Shown here one piece after another: positions 54,360 to 64,000 of a DNA stretch of 64,000 bases. The position numbers and the translations under genes are program-made. The notes under the pieces are model-generated. The model did no database searches. It was given only the letters and a program-made list of their open reading frames with translations, and was not told where the DNA came from. The DNA comes from Rhizophagus clarus (Eukaryota; Glomeromycota; Glomeromycetes; Glomerales; Glomeraceae), in assembly GCA_015698045.1 (NCBI GenBank), contig BLAL01000162.1, forward strand, positions 992,001-1,056,000, written 5' to 3'. The stretch's first letter is position 1, and every line of letters begins with the position of its first letter.

Positions 54360-57300
54360 CTTACACCTTCTGAAAGAAAAAGAATATCAAGACCTTTCTA
54401 TCAAATCTCATATTGAGAAACGTGATCTCAATTTTGATACTGACATTTCCTCTTTCATCAATTCAGCGCTCTCTCGTTCCCGTCGAAGGATCGTGTTGGA
54501 TCGTGTTTTCATAGATCATCCTACTGCTCCTCGCCTGCTGACTGACCCCTTGGATATTTCAGAGGCTGTGGTCAATCATTTCCAGCACATGGTCCCTATC
54601 AAGTCCACCCCACCTTTGCACATTTCTGCATTGCCTGATAGATGGCAATTGGAGTATTCACCTATGGACTCAATTTCGCCCGAGATTTATGATTCTCTCT
54701 TATCTCCCCCTTCCTTGGAAGAATGGTTAAGCACAATTTCCTCCATGCCCAATGGCAAAGCTCCTGGCCCCTCCATGATTACTTATGAAATGCTTAAACA
54801 CCTTGGCCCTACCACCAACGCTTTACTACTAGCTATGATCTGTAAATATTTTGCTTCCGCGGACATTCCAGATTTATGGCGTCAGGCTATGGTTTTCCCT
54901 ATTTCCAAACCGCATGAATGGCGATACCAATTACAAAATACTCAGCCTATCATGCTCTTGGAAGTTATACGGAAATCTTTTGTCAAGCTTTTCTACAACC
55001 GTTTATCATCCATCCTCGCTGCTCATAATGTTCTCACTGGTGGTAATTTTGCTGGCCTACCTGGAGGAACTTGCCGTGATCCTATCATAACTTTAGAATC
55101 TATTATTCATGACGCTAATTGCACTAATTCCCCTTTGTGGATCCTCTCCCAGGATATTTCTAAGGCATTTGACTCTGTTCATCTCACTATGCTGAAATTC
55201 GCTTTAGAACGTATTCGCTTGCCTGCCTCCTCCATTCAACTCATTTTGTCACTTTTTACGAGTCGATCAAATCATATTTTTACTGCTTATGGTGATACTC
55301 CTTCATATCGGGTCCGCATTGGTATTGACTAAGGCGAGATGATTTCTCCGCTTCTCTGGATCATATATATTGATCCTCTCTTATCTGTTTTGAAGAAAGA
55401 AATGTTAGATCCCTATATCTTGCGATCTCCCTCACTGCTTCCCACGCCTCTTGATGATAGTTCACACCTTCTTATTAACAACCTGGTCTTTATGGATAAC
55501 TCCACTCTAATCTCATCGTCCAAATCTGGTTTAGAACATATGCTATCTATCACAGAAGAATTTTATGCGCTAAATAATACTTCTGCTAATCACCACAAAT
55601 ATGTCTTGATTTCAAATTCTTTACCCCTGACTACCACTTCTAATATCTCCCCTGTGGATTTTAATTTGTCTTTGTCCTTTTTAAATAGTATTTCTTCTAT
55701 ATCTGTCACCCCTATCTCTATTACTTCTTCTTTTCGGTTTTTAGGGGTTTGGTTCAACATTAAAGGCTCTAGGGATTTTGTCAAAAAACAAATTGCCAAT
55801 AAATGCAATTCCTTTGCCGCTATTCTTCGCCCAGTTAAACTAACGGTCAAGCAAGTCGTTTACCTTTACAATACGGTGCTTATCCCTAAGCTTGAATACC
55901 GTATGCAAGTCACTCACCTTTCGGATAAGGACTGCTATATTGCTACAAGACTCGTCCGCTCACTGGTTAAACACAAGGCTAACTTTTCCCGAGCTCTTCC
56001 CAATCCTATATTATATCTTTCCCAAGCTTTGGGACTGATCAATTTATCTTCCCACTTGCTTCAATGTCATGTTAATAATTTATTTTTAATGGCTAACTCT
56101 TCTACTTCTTTTATTCAACGTTTATTTGTGTATCGATTATTGTTGATTTAATTTCAATTTTTGATTCCTGTTTCTCTCTTGATGGTGGCTGATTGGTCTT
56201 TATGGTCCAATATGAATGCTTTTAAATGTGATTATATCGCCTGCACTCTTGCTTCCATGGTATCTACCCCCCTTCAAGCTGCAACATGCTAATTCCACTT
56301 CACTATATCCAGGCCTTACTCTACCTGGCCATACTCCTTTATACTCTTGTATGAGTCCTAAAACTTTCAAGGCTTGCCTTAAGGTTCTCAGAAGACGTCA
56401 TATGTATTATCTTTCACAGTTGATCACGCCCACTGGCACCCATCTTGTTTCCTGGACCGCCTATCAGACTGCTTATATTGCTCTATTAACTGACAAACGT
56501 GGTCGTTCCCTCCCACATAAATGGTATTTGGATATTCAGGCTACTACTACTATCCCCGACTCTCACGATCATTTATACGATCGTTACGTGTGTTCTCCTA
56601 CAGACATCCCTGCTGTTTCTTTGGTTCCTGGTGTTACTACTAATCAAAAGAATAGGCACTGGCTTGTTACATTAGATGGCAATGCTGCTCCTCTTTTTGG
56701 CAAGCAGCTTACTATTCAACCTAAAAAAGATACTTGTACAATTGTTCATTGGACGTCCGATTGTCTTTCCTCTCCTGGTGATGTTATCCGCCTTCGCCCT
56801 TGCCCAGGTTGTGAGGCCCATATTCCTTTCCCCGCTGCTAATAAATACTCCACTGTTGAACCTAGATGTACTTTCACGGTCTCCCTTTTAAGGTCTTTGA
56901 TTCTCCCTACCTATAGTGAGCGCATTCGGCTTAATACTACAGAAGTGGTTTCCCCCTACTCTTGGGCAGATCTATGTACTATGGTGGTTTCATACTACAC
57001 ACGTCTATCTATTCCTCCCGATTTTTCTTCTTCCCTCCCCGTGGTGAATGATGATTTGGCAAGTCCTCCAGTTTTGTGTGACTCATCCGGTCTTCCTTCT
57101 CCTGTCGTTCTTCTACCAGGTTCTCACTACCGGTATTATACTGATGGTTCTCTCATAAACCTTAGAACACCTGCTGTCTCAATGGGTTGGTCCTGGGTCC
57201 AGATTATCCCTGATGCTGGGTACCTCAATTCCGTTGCTACTTATGCATATGGTGGTACTATTCGTAATTGGCCTTCCTCCACTAGAGCTGAAACCGCTGC

Positions 57301-58837
57301 GATTTATGCTGCTCTTAGCGTTACTCTCGAAGATTCTGTTGTTTCTATATACACGGATTCTCAAGCCGCTATAGATGGTTTGCGTTCTTGCGCTTCCTCT
57401 TCCTATACTAACAGTCGATTCTAATACAAAACCACCAATTTTGTACTGTGGGCTTCTATAGAATGTTGAGTTCGCGAGAAACGGCTGTCTGTTTTTCCTG
57501 TTAAAGTCAAAGGTCACGATGGCAATTATTGGAATGATTTTGCCGACTCTCTTGCTAACTCTGCTCATCAGTCAGATGATGCTTTTCCCCTTCCTGAGGC
57601 TATCTTCACTTTTTCACACAGTATCCGCCTGGTTTACGACGACATTATTTGTGAATCCAATCCTAGGCGCCTCTTTAAGGCTTATTATCAGGCTACCTAC
57701 ATGAGGGACCTCTTATCACTCAACCGTTTTCAGTTTACTTTTGTTTGACTGATCAGAATGATTATATCGTTGACTGGGATCTTACCTGGTTCATCCTTAA
57801 TTTCTCTCCATCTCACGACGCTTCCTTCCAAGCTCATCACGCTTCAAGACATTACACCTTCAAATTCATGCTTTTCCTTGATGACTTGCCTCTTCTGGAA
57901 AAGTTGAAAATTACACGTCCAGATCTTTATATTGATCTTTTAACGTGTCGCTCCTGCTGCATTCGCAAAGAAGATCTGATGCACTTTATTCTCTGCTCCA
58001 AACGACATACCGCTATGCACCAGATTTTACAATCCTACCAGAATCATTTATTCTCCAAGCTTCGTGAAGCTGGTGAATTGGCTGATGTGGATCCCACGCC
58101 GATGATCAGGAATCTTCTCTTTCTTGCTGGTCTATTTCCTCTTCTAATTGGTCCTTGTATGCTCTCATTCAGGGTTGCCTGCCCAAACTTTTTATTGATT
58201 TGTTTGTAGAATTATCTATTCCTAGACAATCAGCTATGAAGATTGTAGCTGCGATTCATGACAACTTCGTCCAGAAACTTCGAAAACACATCTGGAATCT
58301 GCGTACCTACGACAAAAGTAGATGGGAAGATGCGATGCACATCACTCTTAAATTAAAAACTTCTCCTCAGCCTTCTAACTTGCCTGCTTCTACGTATGTG
58401 CCTTTCTCTTCATTACCTCCTCTGACCCATCTCGTAAACTCACGTGACTTCGAAACTGATTGGATTAAGGACTCGATGATTCAGGGATTACTATGGTATA
58501 ATCATTTATCGGGTTTTATGGGTCGTCTAACGGTGCTACTTAATAACAGCTTTTGCAGGATAGGATGTCGATTTTTATAGTGGGCGTGTTATCCGTTATT
58601 ATGTTAGCATAGTTGCTTCTACTTTGGTTGGAACATATCAAGGGGGAAGATCTAGGGAAATTTAGTGTAATGCGATTATTCTTTTAGATTAATTTTTGTT
58701 ACTTTATTTTTACTTAGGAGACTATATAGCTTTATTTTTAGTTAGTTTTATTTTATTTTTGTTTTTTTTTTATTTTTATAAATTGTATCGATTTAATAAT
58801 AATTAATAAAGATATTGGCTACTATGCCGCGTTTGCC

Positions 58838-58852
58838 TTGAATTTAAATTCT
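58838..58852. repeat. 15-bp LINE junction, site 5
   Basis: TTGAATTTAAATTCT between the end of copy 4 and the start of the SINE-like unit. Confidence 0.9.
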
Positions 58853-60028
58853 GGAATGCTGATCGTCAACTCTTCCCGCTGATCCTTTGTCCATTTTTTT
58901 CAAGAAGTTTGGAAGAAAAGTATAAGGACTTTTTGCCTTCAAGTAGTTGTAGAAGGTTTTTTCGATAATGTAAGATACTCTACAGAGCCTCGTACCTTGG
59001 TCTAAAGTATTCGCTCATGTCCTAATGGCTTGTTGTAAGTAGAAACGTTATTGTTAAGTCAGGGATACACCAATAACAGGGTAAGATGGATAGACCATAC
59101 GAACGTTTCCCTAGGCTTTCTGAAAGGTTGCTAGTAGTGCGTCTGGTTCTTACGCCTTTAAAATCTAACTGGCCAAGTGGTTTGCGGTTCGGACCCTCAT
59201 TTTTGGAAGATATCCTAAAGTCTCAGTTTTACGGCTCGTCAGTTGATATTTATGGCTGGTTTTGGGATCGAGTTGTTTCTTTTTATAATGTAGTGTAGGT
59301 GTAAGGGATGGTTTGGTGTTTACATTAGGTTTTTTCTCAGCGTAAGTTGGGTTTTTCCTGCAGTTTTTATTTTTTTTTTGTTGTTTTTTCTTTTTTTTGG
59401 TCATTTTTTCTGATGTAATATTGTTTTTGTTGAGGGATGTGAGGTACTGGAAAATTTGATCGATAGTAGGTTTAATGCTTTTCAAATCGATCGGTGTTTG
59501 GGTGTTCTTTTTTAAGGGGTGACTTTGGGTGCCGCAGTTTTTGTAGCATGCCAATCAGGTGAGTCACGTGTAGGACTATCATCGAATCCTTACCCAAGTA
59601 GACCCATAGTTTTTAAGGACTGTTTTGTCATGACACCAGTAAAATGGGTTTGTGTGTTCGTGGTATGTGGTTACCAGGAGAAGTTGCTAACGAGCTTTTC
59701 AGCTCCGTATGCTGATTTTGCTCTAACAGTACTTGTGACATTCCCAGATGGTTTTTTGTCGATGTTTATTGTAGGTGGAAGATTTTATGAAGGGAGTGTA
59801 AAGCATAGTTGCCTATATGCTAGTTGAGATATATTAGTGGGTGGGATCTGTAGTTATTTGTCAGAGATTCTTTTTCTTATAATAGTTTTAGTATTTCTTG
59901 CATGTAATTTTTGGAAAACTATTTGTTCTTTGTATGTTACGCCTTTTTGTGCGTGCATGAGAAAAAAATTTCTTCTTAAGTCACTATTAGAATTGCAATA
60001 AAGTATGAAGCAACATGCTGCTTTTGCC
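58853..60028 (+). mobile_element. SINE-like 1.18-kb unit sharing the LINE target
   Basis: It lies between two copies of the 15-mer. Its first 60 bp resemble the LINE leader (CCCGCTGATCCTTTGTCCAT versus CCGCTGATCACTCTGTCCAT, then a T-run). Its last bases, ACATGCTGCTTTTGCC, resemble the LINE end CTATGCCGCGTTTGCC. The interior matches neither ORF by eye. Plus frames 59086-59298 (MDRPYERFPRLSERLLVVRL) and 59519-59827 (MTLGAAVFVACQSG) and a minus frame 59165-59554 are not recognised and may be chance; base composition is G/T-richer than the surroundings. Best reading: a non-autonomous partner that uses LINE machinery. Alternatively it is an internally deleted, diverged relative. Confidence 0.6.
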
Positions 60029-60043
60029 TTGAATTTAAATTCT
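60029..60043. repeat. 15-bp LINE junction, site 6 (3' end of the array)
   Basis: TTGAATTTAAATTCT after the SINE-like unit, followed by TTCTTAAAGAAATTATAG, which is not LINE sequence. This shows that the 15-mer belongs to the target and not to the element. Confidence 0.85.
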
Positions 60044-60139
60044 TTCTTAAAGAAATTATAGATATTAGTCATATGAACCTATTGGTAACAGAGTCCCAAA
60101 AATCATAGCGGCTTCATCAGGAAATTTTATAGGGCGAAA

Positions 60140-60730
60140 AATTGCGTAAGTTTACGATTTTGTAAGTTTACGAAAGTTTATAGTATAATATTTCGAAAAA
60201 TTTCGAAATATTACATAAGTTTACAATTTCGTAAGATTTATGTGATATTACGGTCAAAATATTACGCAAGTTTTCAATATCGTAAGATTTACGCAATATT
60301 ACGGTCAAAATATTACGCAAGTTTTCAATATTGTAAGATTTACGCAATATTATGGTCAAAATATTTTGAAAATTTACGAGACTGTAAACCTGTGTAATAT
60401 TATGGTTGAAATATTTCAAAAATTTACGAAACTATAAACCTGCGTAATATTACGGTCAAAATATTCTGCAAATTTATGAAACTGTAAACCTGCGTAATAT
60501 TACGGTTAAAATATTTTGAAAATTTACGAGACTGTAAACCTGCGTAATATTACAGTTAAAATATTTCAAAAATTTACGAGACTGTAAACTTGCGTAATAT
60601 TACGGTTAAAATATTTCGAAAATTTACGAGATTGTAAACCTGCGTAATATTACGGTTAAAATATTTTGAAATTTACGAGACTGTAAACCTGCGTAATATT
60701 ACGGTTAAAATATTTCAAAAATTTAATATT
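60140..60730. repeat. 50-bp minisatellite (copy 2)
   Basis: About eleven units of the same 50-bp repeat as at 29640-30265. Exact 50-bp spacing is visible, for example TGCGTAATAT at 60491, 60541 and 60591. Confidence 0.85.
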
Positions 60731-61251
60731 ACTATTCGATCGTTAAAGCTGCGTATGCAGTAGAACGTATACAAGGGGCATGTGATACTATTGAATAATC
60801 AAAAATAATATAAACACCTTTTCTTTTATATAAACACCTTTTTTTTTAAATTTGGGAAAACAAATTTATTTTTATTTACGAATTTTTTATTATTTACAAT
60901 TTTTATGTTAAAATTAAAGTAAATTCTAATTTTTATTATAACTTAATAAAAAAATACACATTTGATACTTGTTCGCTACTATTTTATAAAATAGTACTCA
61001 GGCTGTACGGCGTGGACGTCAGTATCAGTCACAGCCCAAAAAAAACGTGAGTCTCTAGCCAATATTTAGTACGGACTGGGCCTAGCTACTCACTTAATAA
61101 ATAAAAAAATAAAAATAATTATCTTCTACGATACGTAGGTAAGTTTCTCCTTCTCCTACGATCATCACGCATGACTAAAATTGATCAAATTTATCAAATT
61201 TAAAACATGAACGTAAATATTAATTATAAATTTTATTATAGTATAATTACC

Positions 61252-61503
61252 CGACCTCTCCCAAAATCTCGTTCTAAATTCGCAATAATATCTTTGGCCG
61301 GTACACGTCCACAGCCGCCGCCCAGGGTTACCATTACGATAAAGGACATAGTTCTAAATATCAAAATCAGTTTGAATATTCGATAAATACATTTAATTTA
61401 TATGAATGTAATTTTATTTATTTACTTACATGGTAATCCCTGACGAGGTTCCTCCACTTTTGGCTGCACTGTTGCCCAGAAACTCTCGTCCAAAATATTC
61501 TAT
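61252..61503 (-). other. Two exon-like segments of an unknown gene (block copy 2)
   Basis: Counterpart of 30793-31041. The first exon is open here (EYFGREFLGNSAAKSGGT, then SSGIT, donor GTAAGT). The second reads VTLGGGCGRVPAKDIIANLE then RDFGRG before a GTAATT donor. Compared with copy 1, several codon changes (CGC/CGT, CCA/CCG, ATC/ATT) are silent. A possible further exon at about 61147-61172 would end after EKEKLTY. Function unknown. Confidence 0.4.
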
Positions 61504-61535
61504 TTATTCTGATTCAATTAAATGGATTGGTTAAT

Positions 61536-61550
61536 TTGAATTTAAATTCT
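61536..61550. repeat. 15-bp LINE junction, site 7
   Basis: TTGAATTTAAATTCT preceded by GGTTAAT as at site 1, directly before LINE copy 5. Confidence 0.85.
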
Positions 61551-61651
61551 AACGATCTGCGCTCCTTTTTCCACTGATCACTCTGTCCATTTTTTCAGCT
61601 AACACTTTTTCATAAAAACTCATAGTTTTCCCTACCCAAAAGTCCTTGAAT

Positions 61652-63778
61652 ATGCCTAATAACGTTGCTAGACGAGGCCGCGGCTCCTTTAATCCTAATA
61701 GTAGGAAGGCCAGCCGCCAAGAACGAAGAAACAATAATAATAACTCTGATAACTCTGGTTCTGACGGTGAGAACACTGTCCAACAAAAACGCTCTAGAAC
61801 TATCTCCGAACAAGCTATGGATGAAGATATCGTCGCCGACACAGCGGCTGACGTTGAAGTAGAAGGTCCCTCTTCTCCTCCTAAAGAAAATAATACTGCT
61901 TCGACTTCTCTCTCCTCCCATCCGAATATGGCTGCGGCTCTTTCTGCACCTAACGATAACGCGTCTGATGGACTCAACGCGTCCATGCATGCTAGAACAA
62001 CGACTCCTGCATCCCCCCTTAACGCGTCGCCTGATAAGGCTACTGAAATTGATCCTCCGGCTGATCAATTCCTTGTTCAATCTCCAACCTTCTCCATCGA
62101 CAGAAATGATTTTCAAGCTGCGGCTGCCCCCAACTCAGCCCCTGAAACCCTAAAGAACTTCACTACCAATAAGGCATTGATTGATGCCGTCAACAATACC
62201 TTTTTAGAAATGTACGAATCGTACACCGGTAAAGCTAGAATGACTGGTTCTGGTGATGCCAAACGCCTCGTTATTCATTTCCAATCCAAGGAGGCCCGTG
62301 ATGCCTGCGTTGGTGCTGCTCACCAACAGTTCCCGGATCTTGTATTTCATGCCCACGATCCTAAGCAGCTCCGAAGTGATGAGGACCTCCGAGCCATCCA
62401 AGTTACTGATATTCCTTTCTTCTTAACTAAAGACAATATCATGTCTTATTTCAAGAAATTCGGTAACATTCAATCCTGTCGAGTTTACTCCAGAAAAAAT
62501 GCCAAAGTACAACAAGCCAGAATTGTTTATGATTCTGCCCTATCTATCACCCGCTTCGACACCCAATGGGCCGTTTACTGCTTCTCCACCTGCCTCCGGG
62601 TGACTCCGTGTCATTACACAGTCGATCAGAAATCCTCCCGCCGAGCATTTGTTGCTACGCTTACGCAATTACCTCCTAACACCAAGGATATCGACCTGGC
62701 TCCCCTCACAAGAGATCTTGGTGCTAAGGCTGTCAACGTTCCCCTTTCCCTGAATTCCTATAAACCCAAACGTTGGGCTTATGTCACGTTCAATTCTCAA
62801 GAAACCATGGATGCCGCTATGGAACAAATCATTGGTTTCCGAGGCCACACATTACAATGGAACCTCCCTGACAATACCAATAAACTTTGCCACAGATGTG
62901 GTAAATTAGGCTGTGCCCCCTCTCAGTGCCCAAGCCGCCAAGATCGCGGTCGTTCTAGGGGAAGGAACCCGGTGGCTGCACTTAAAGAACGATTCAATAT
63001 CATCCAACCTACCAGAATTAAAGAGCGTTCACGCTCAGGTTCTCGTTCGCGCTCGCGATCAAAAGGTCCTGGTAACTCCCAATCCTCCCAACCTCAAAAT
63101 CCCTTGACTAACACCCGGCTTAATAACAATTCTCGCCAGGACCGCTCTAAATCCAATGATAAACGTGACCGTTCAGTTTCTTTTTCTACGGTTGTACGTT
63201 CTCCCCCTCCTCTCTCAACACCCAATCAAGCTACTACTATGTCTCCTCACGAAGCTGCTAATATTCTATCCTTGTTGAAATCTCTCCAACAAGACATGGC
63301 TGACGTTCGGGATCGTATCACTGCCTTAGAACTCAACGATAGACGTATGAGTCGTATCGAGCAACACCTCGGTTTGCTGCCCCCACCTGACATCTCAGTC
63401 ACTAGTCAAACTTCCGAGATGCTCATAGACGCGCCGGCTATACCTACTCCTACTGTTAAGCAGGTCTCTCCTCGCCCTGCTATTTCACCTGTACAAAAGA
63501 CTCTTAACCCCCTATCTCCTGGTTTCATTACCTCGCGACCAGTTAGAGCCCCCATCTCCGCTCCCGTTGATATCCCTGATATCTCCTCATTGTCTCCTAC
63601 TTCTCATATGGCTCCCCCCTCCTCCCAAACTCATGACGAAATACAAGCCATTAATGCGAAGCATTCCGCTATTGAAAACAAATTGGATATGCTCGCCAAC
63701 TCCATCAGCGGTTTTATTGGTTCCATTGCTTCTTCTTCATCTTCCTCGGCCTCAGCTAGTAAAGCTGGTTCTGATTAA
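61652..63778 (+). CDS. LINE copy 5 ORF1: RNA-binding gag-like protein
   Basis: 708 aa from ATG 61652; the in-frame TTG six bases earlier is not a likely start because copies 1 and 2 begin at the equivalent ATG. Domain order as in copy 1: two RRM-like domains, CHRCGKLGCAPSQC, an SR-rich stretch, a coiled coil and a Ser-rich tail. Its N-terminal variable region is a mosaic: RSRTISEQAMDEDIVADTAA matches copy 1, and the next residues, DVEVEGPSSPPKENN, match copy 2. Confidence 0.9.
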   Translation: MPNNVARRGRGSFNPNSRKASRQERRNNNNNSDNSGSDGENTVQQKRSRTISEQAMDEDIVADTAADVEVEGPSSPPKENNTASTSLSSHPNMAAALSAPNDNASDGLNASMHARTTTPASPLNASPDKATEIDPPADQFLVQSPTFSIDRNDFQAAAAPNSAPETLKNFTTNKALIDAVNNTFLEMYESYTGKARMTGSGDAKRLVIHFQSKEARDACVGAAHQQFPDLVFHAHDPKQLRSDEDLRAIQVTDIPFFLTKDNIMSYFKKFGNIQSCRVYSRKNAKVQQARIVYDSALSITRFDTQWAVYCFSTCLRVTPCHYTVDQKSSRRAFVATLTQLPPNTKDIDLAPLTRDLGAKAVNVPLSLNSYKPKRWAYVTFNSQETMDAAMEQIIGFRGHTLQWNLPDNTNKLCHRCGKLGCAPSQCPSRQDRGRSRGRNPVAALKERFNIIQPTRIKERSRSGSRSRSRSKGPGNSQSSQPQNPLTNTRLNNNSRQDRSKSNDKRDRSVSFSTVVRSPPPLSTPNQATTMSPHEAANILSLLKSLQQDMADVRDRITALELNDRRMSRIEQHLGLLPPPDISVTSQTSEMLIDAPAIPTPTVKQVSPRPAISPVQKTLNPLSPGFITSRPVRAPISAPVDIPDISSLSPTSHMAPPSSQTHDEIQAINAKHSAIENKLDMLANSISGFIGSIASSSSSSASASKAGSD

Positions 63779-63827
63779 TTGTTCTCCTTCTTATACCTTG
63801 CCCGTCTGATTTTATCAAAGTGCTATA

Positions 63828-64000
63828 ATGACGGACAATAATTTTGATTACGACTCCTTTGTACGCAACCCCCCCAACCCCATAGACATTGATGACCTTA
63901 CCTTACAAGATTCTTTATTTTCTTCTGCTTCTCCTTCGCTCTCCCCTTGTAATTCCTTTAATATTTCTTCTCTTAACATTAACGGTCTTAAGATGTTTTC
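63828..64000 (+). CDS. LINE copy 5 ORF2, 5' end only (partial)
   Basis: Starts MTDNNFDYDSFVRNPPNPID, 49 bp after ORF1, as in copies 1 and 2, and is open for 57 codons to the window end, reaching the first endonuclease motif (SLNINGLK). The window edge cuts it before the other catalytic motifs. Confidence 0.9.
   Translation, partial: MTDNNFDYDSFVRNPPNPIDIDDLTLQDSLFSSASPSLSPCNSFNISSLNINGLKMF

Larger units (their letters stand above)
51306..58580 (+). pseudogene. LINE copy 4 ORF2, broken and interrupted
   Basis: The endonuclease part is open (SFNINGL, CGDFNMH, LSDHNPV). TAG 52341-52343 replaces TGG. The TIR element enters at 52726, in the codons for RGLHLL, and the frame resumes at 54368. The RT has QDISKAFD, but motif C reads FMDN instead of FMDD. 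TAA 55330-55332 (CAA in copy 1) lies in motif B. TAA 56149-56151 follows, then a C-run frameshift near 56268, TAA 57422-57424, TGA 57467-57469 and frameshifts near 57740 and 58112. RNase H (YTDGS, YTDSQAAI) and the CCHC (CRSCCIRKEDLMHFILC) are recognisable. Clearly dead. Confidence 0.88.
49045..58837 (+). mobile_element. LINE copy 4, full length, decayed, carrying a TIR insertion
   Basis: 9793 bp, or 8151 bp without the 1634-bp insertion at 52726-54359 and its 8-bp duplication. Same leader and 3' end as the others, with the 15-mer on both sides. The most diverged copy: ORF1 has four stops, and ORF2 has several stops and frameshifts. It shares subfamily features with copy 3. Confidence 0.9.
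60115..61550. repeat. Duplicated flanking block, copy 2 (1436 bp)
   Basis: Nearly identical to 29607-31092, with one 50-bp minisatellite unit fewer. It starts at CATCAGGAAATTTTATAGGG after a 71-bp unique stretch (60044-60114) and ends with the 15-mer, where LINE copy 5 is inserted. It holds the same minisatellite (about 60140-60730) and the same minus-strand exon-like segments. Confidence 0.8.
61551..64000 (+). mobile_element. LINE copy 5, runs off the window
   Basis: It starts AACGATCTGCGC after the 15-mer, with the same leader as copy 1. ORF1 is open and ORF2 starts at 63828 and is open to the window end. It is the second candidate for an active copy; the rest of ORF2 cannot be judged. Confidence 0.9.

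Noticed and set aside
61646..61651. Earlier start (TTG) for copy 5 ORF1
   Set aside because: Copies 1 and 2 start at the equivalent ATG (MPNNVARRG) and the upstream codon is not ATG.
1..64000. tRNA, rRNA or other structured RNA genes
   Set aside because: I looked for tRNA-like arms and rRNA words on both strands and found nothing that I could support by eye.

Overview
The window looks like nuclear DNA of an arbuscular mycorrhizal fungus, most likely Rhizophagus or another Glomeromycotina. This is inference: it is very AT-rich, has short GT-AG introns, shows no bacterial signals, and carries repeat families that I recognise from memory as typical of that group. No host housekeeping gene is visible. 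Nearly everything is mobile elements, their remains, or satellite-like repeats.

Left part (1-15.2 kb). Remains of several elements: a hAT-type transposase cut by the window edge (1-1067, minus), a fragment resembling the N-terminus of a CACTA/tnp2-type transposon protein (1473-2312, minus), a six-exon coiled-coil gene with three in-frame stops (3053-5328, plus), a decayed copy of a high-copy uncharacterised family (5839-7779, minus), a nested non-coding inverted-repeat complex (8354-12488), and a cluster with a Cys-rich small protein, an intact 129-aa unknown ORF and a broken DDE integrase (13341-15198).

Middle part (15.2-31 kb). A gag-like gene (coiled coil, zinc knuckle, retroviral-type aspartic protease) is split by a 4.6-kb non-coding insertion (15384-19973). 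A GA-rich tract follows, then a tandem array of 13 mini-exon-like cassettes with conserved splice signals (24922-26597). Next is a protein-primed type-B DNA polymerase pseudogene of Maverick/Polinton type (27626-29606, minus) in which both catalytic aspartates I can locate read as asparagine.

Right part (31-64 kb). A head-to-tail array of non-LTR retrotransposons (LINEs) about 8.15 kb long when complete. ORF1 has two RRM-like domains, a CCCC zinc knuckle, an SR-rich stretch and a coiled coil. ORF2 has an AP-type endonuclease, reverse transcriptase, RNase H and a C-terminal CCHC motif. Copy 1 (31093-39252) has both ORFs open. Copy 2 (39268-47436) has a broken ORF2. Copy 3 (47452-49029) is 5'-truncated. 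Copy 4 (49045-58837) is decayed and carries a 1634-bp TIR element with an 8-bp target duplication. Copy 5 (from 61551) runs off the window. A 1176-bp SINE-like unit (58853-60028) sits in the same array.

Every element junction in the array is the same 15-mer, TTGAATTTAAATTCT, which contains a 12-bp palindrome. It occurs seven times. The simplest reading is a sequence-specific LINE that re-uses the target duplication of earlier copies, with a smaller partner using the same site. The array is flanked by two nearly identical blocks of about 1.45 kb (29607-31092 and 60115-61550) that end in this 15-mer.
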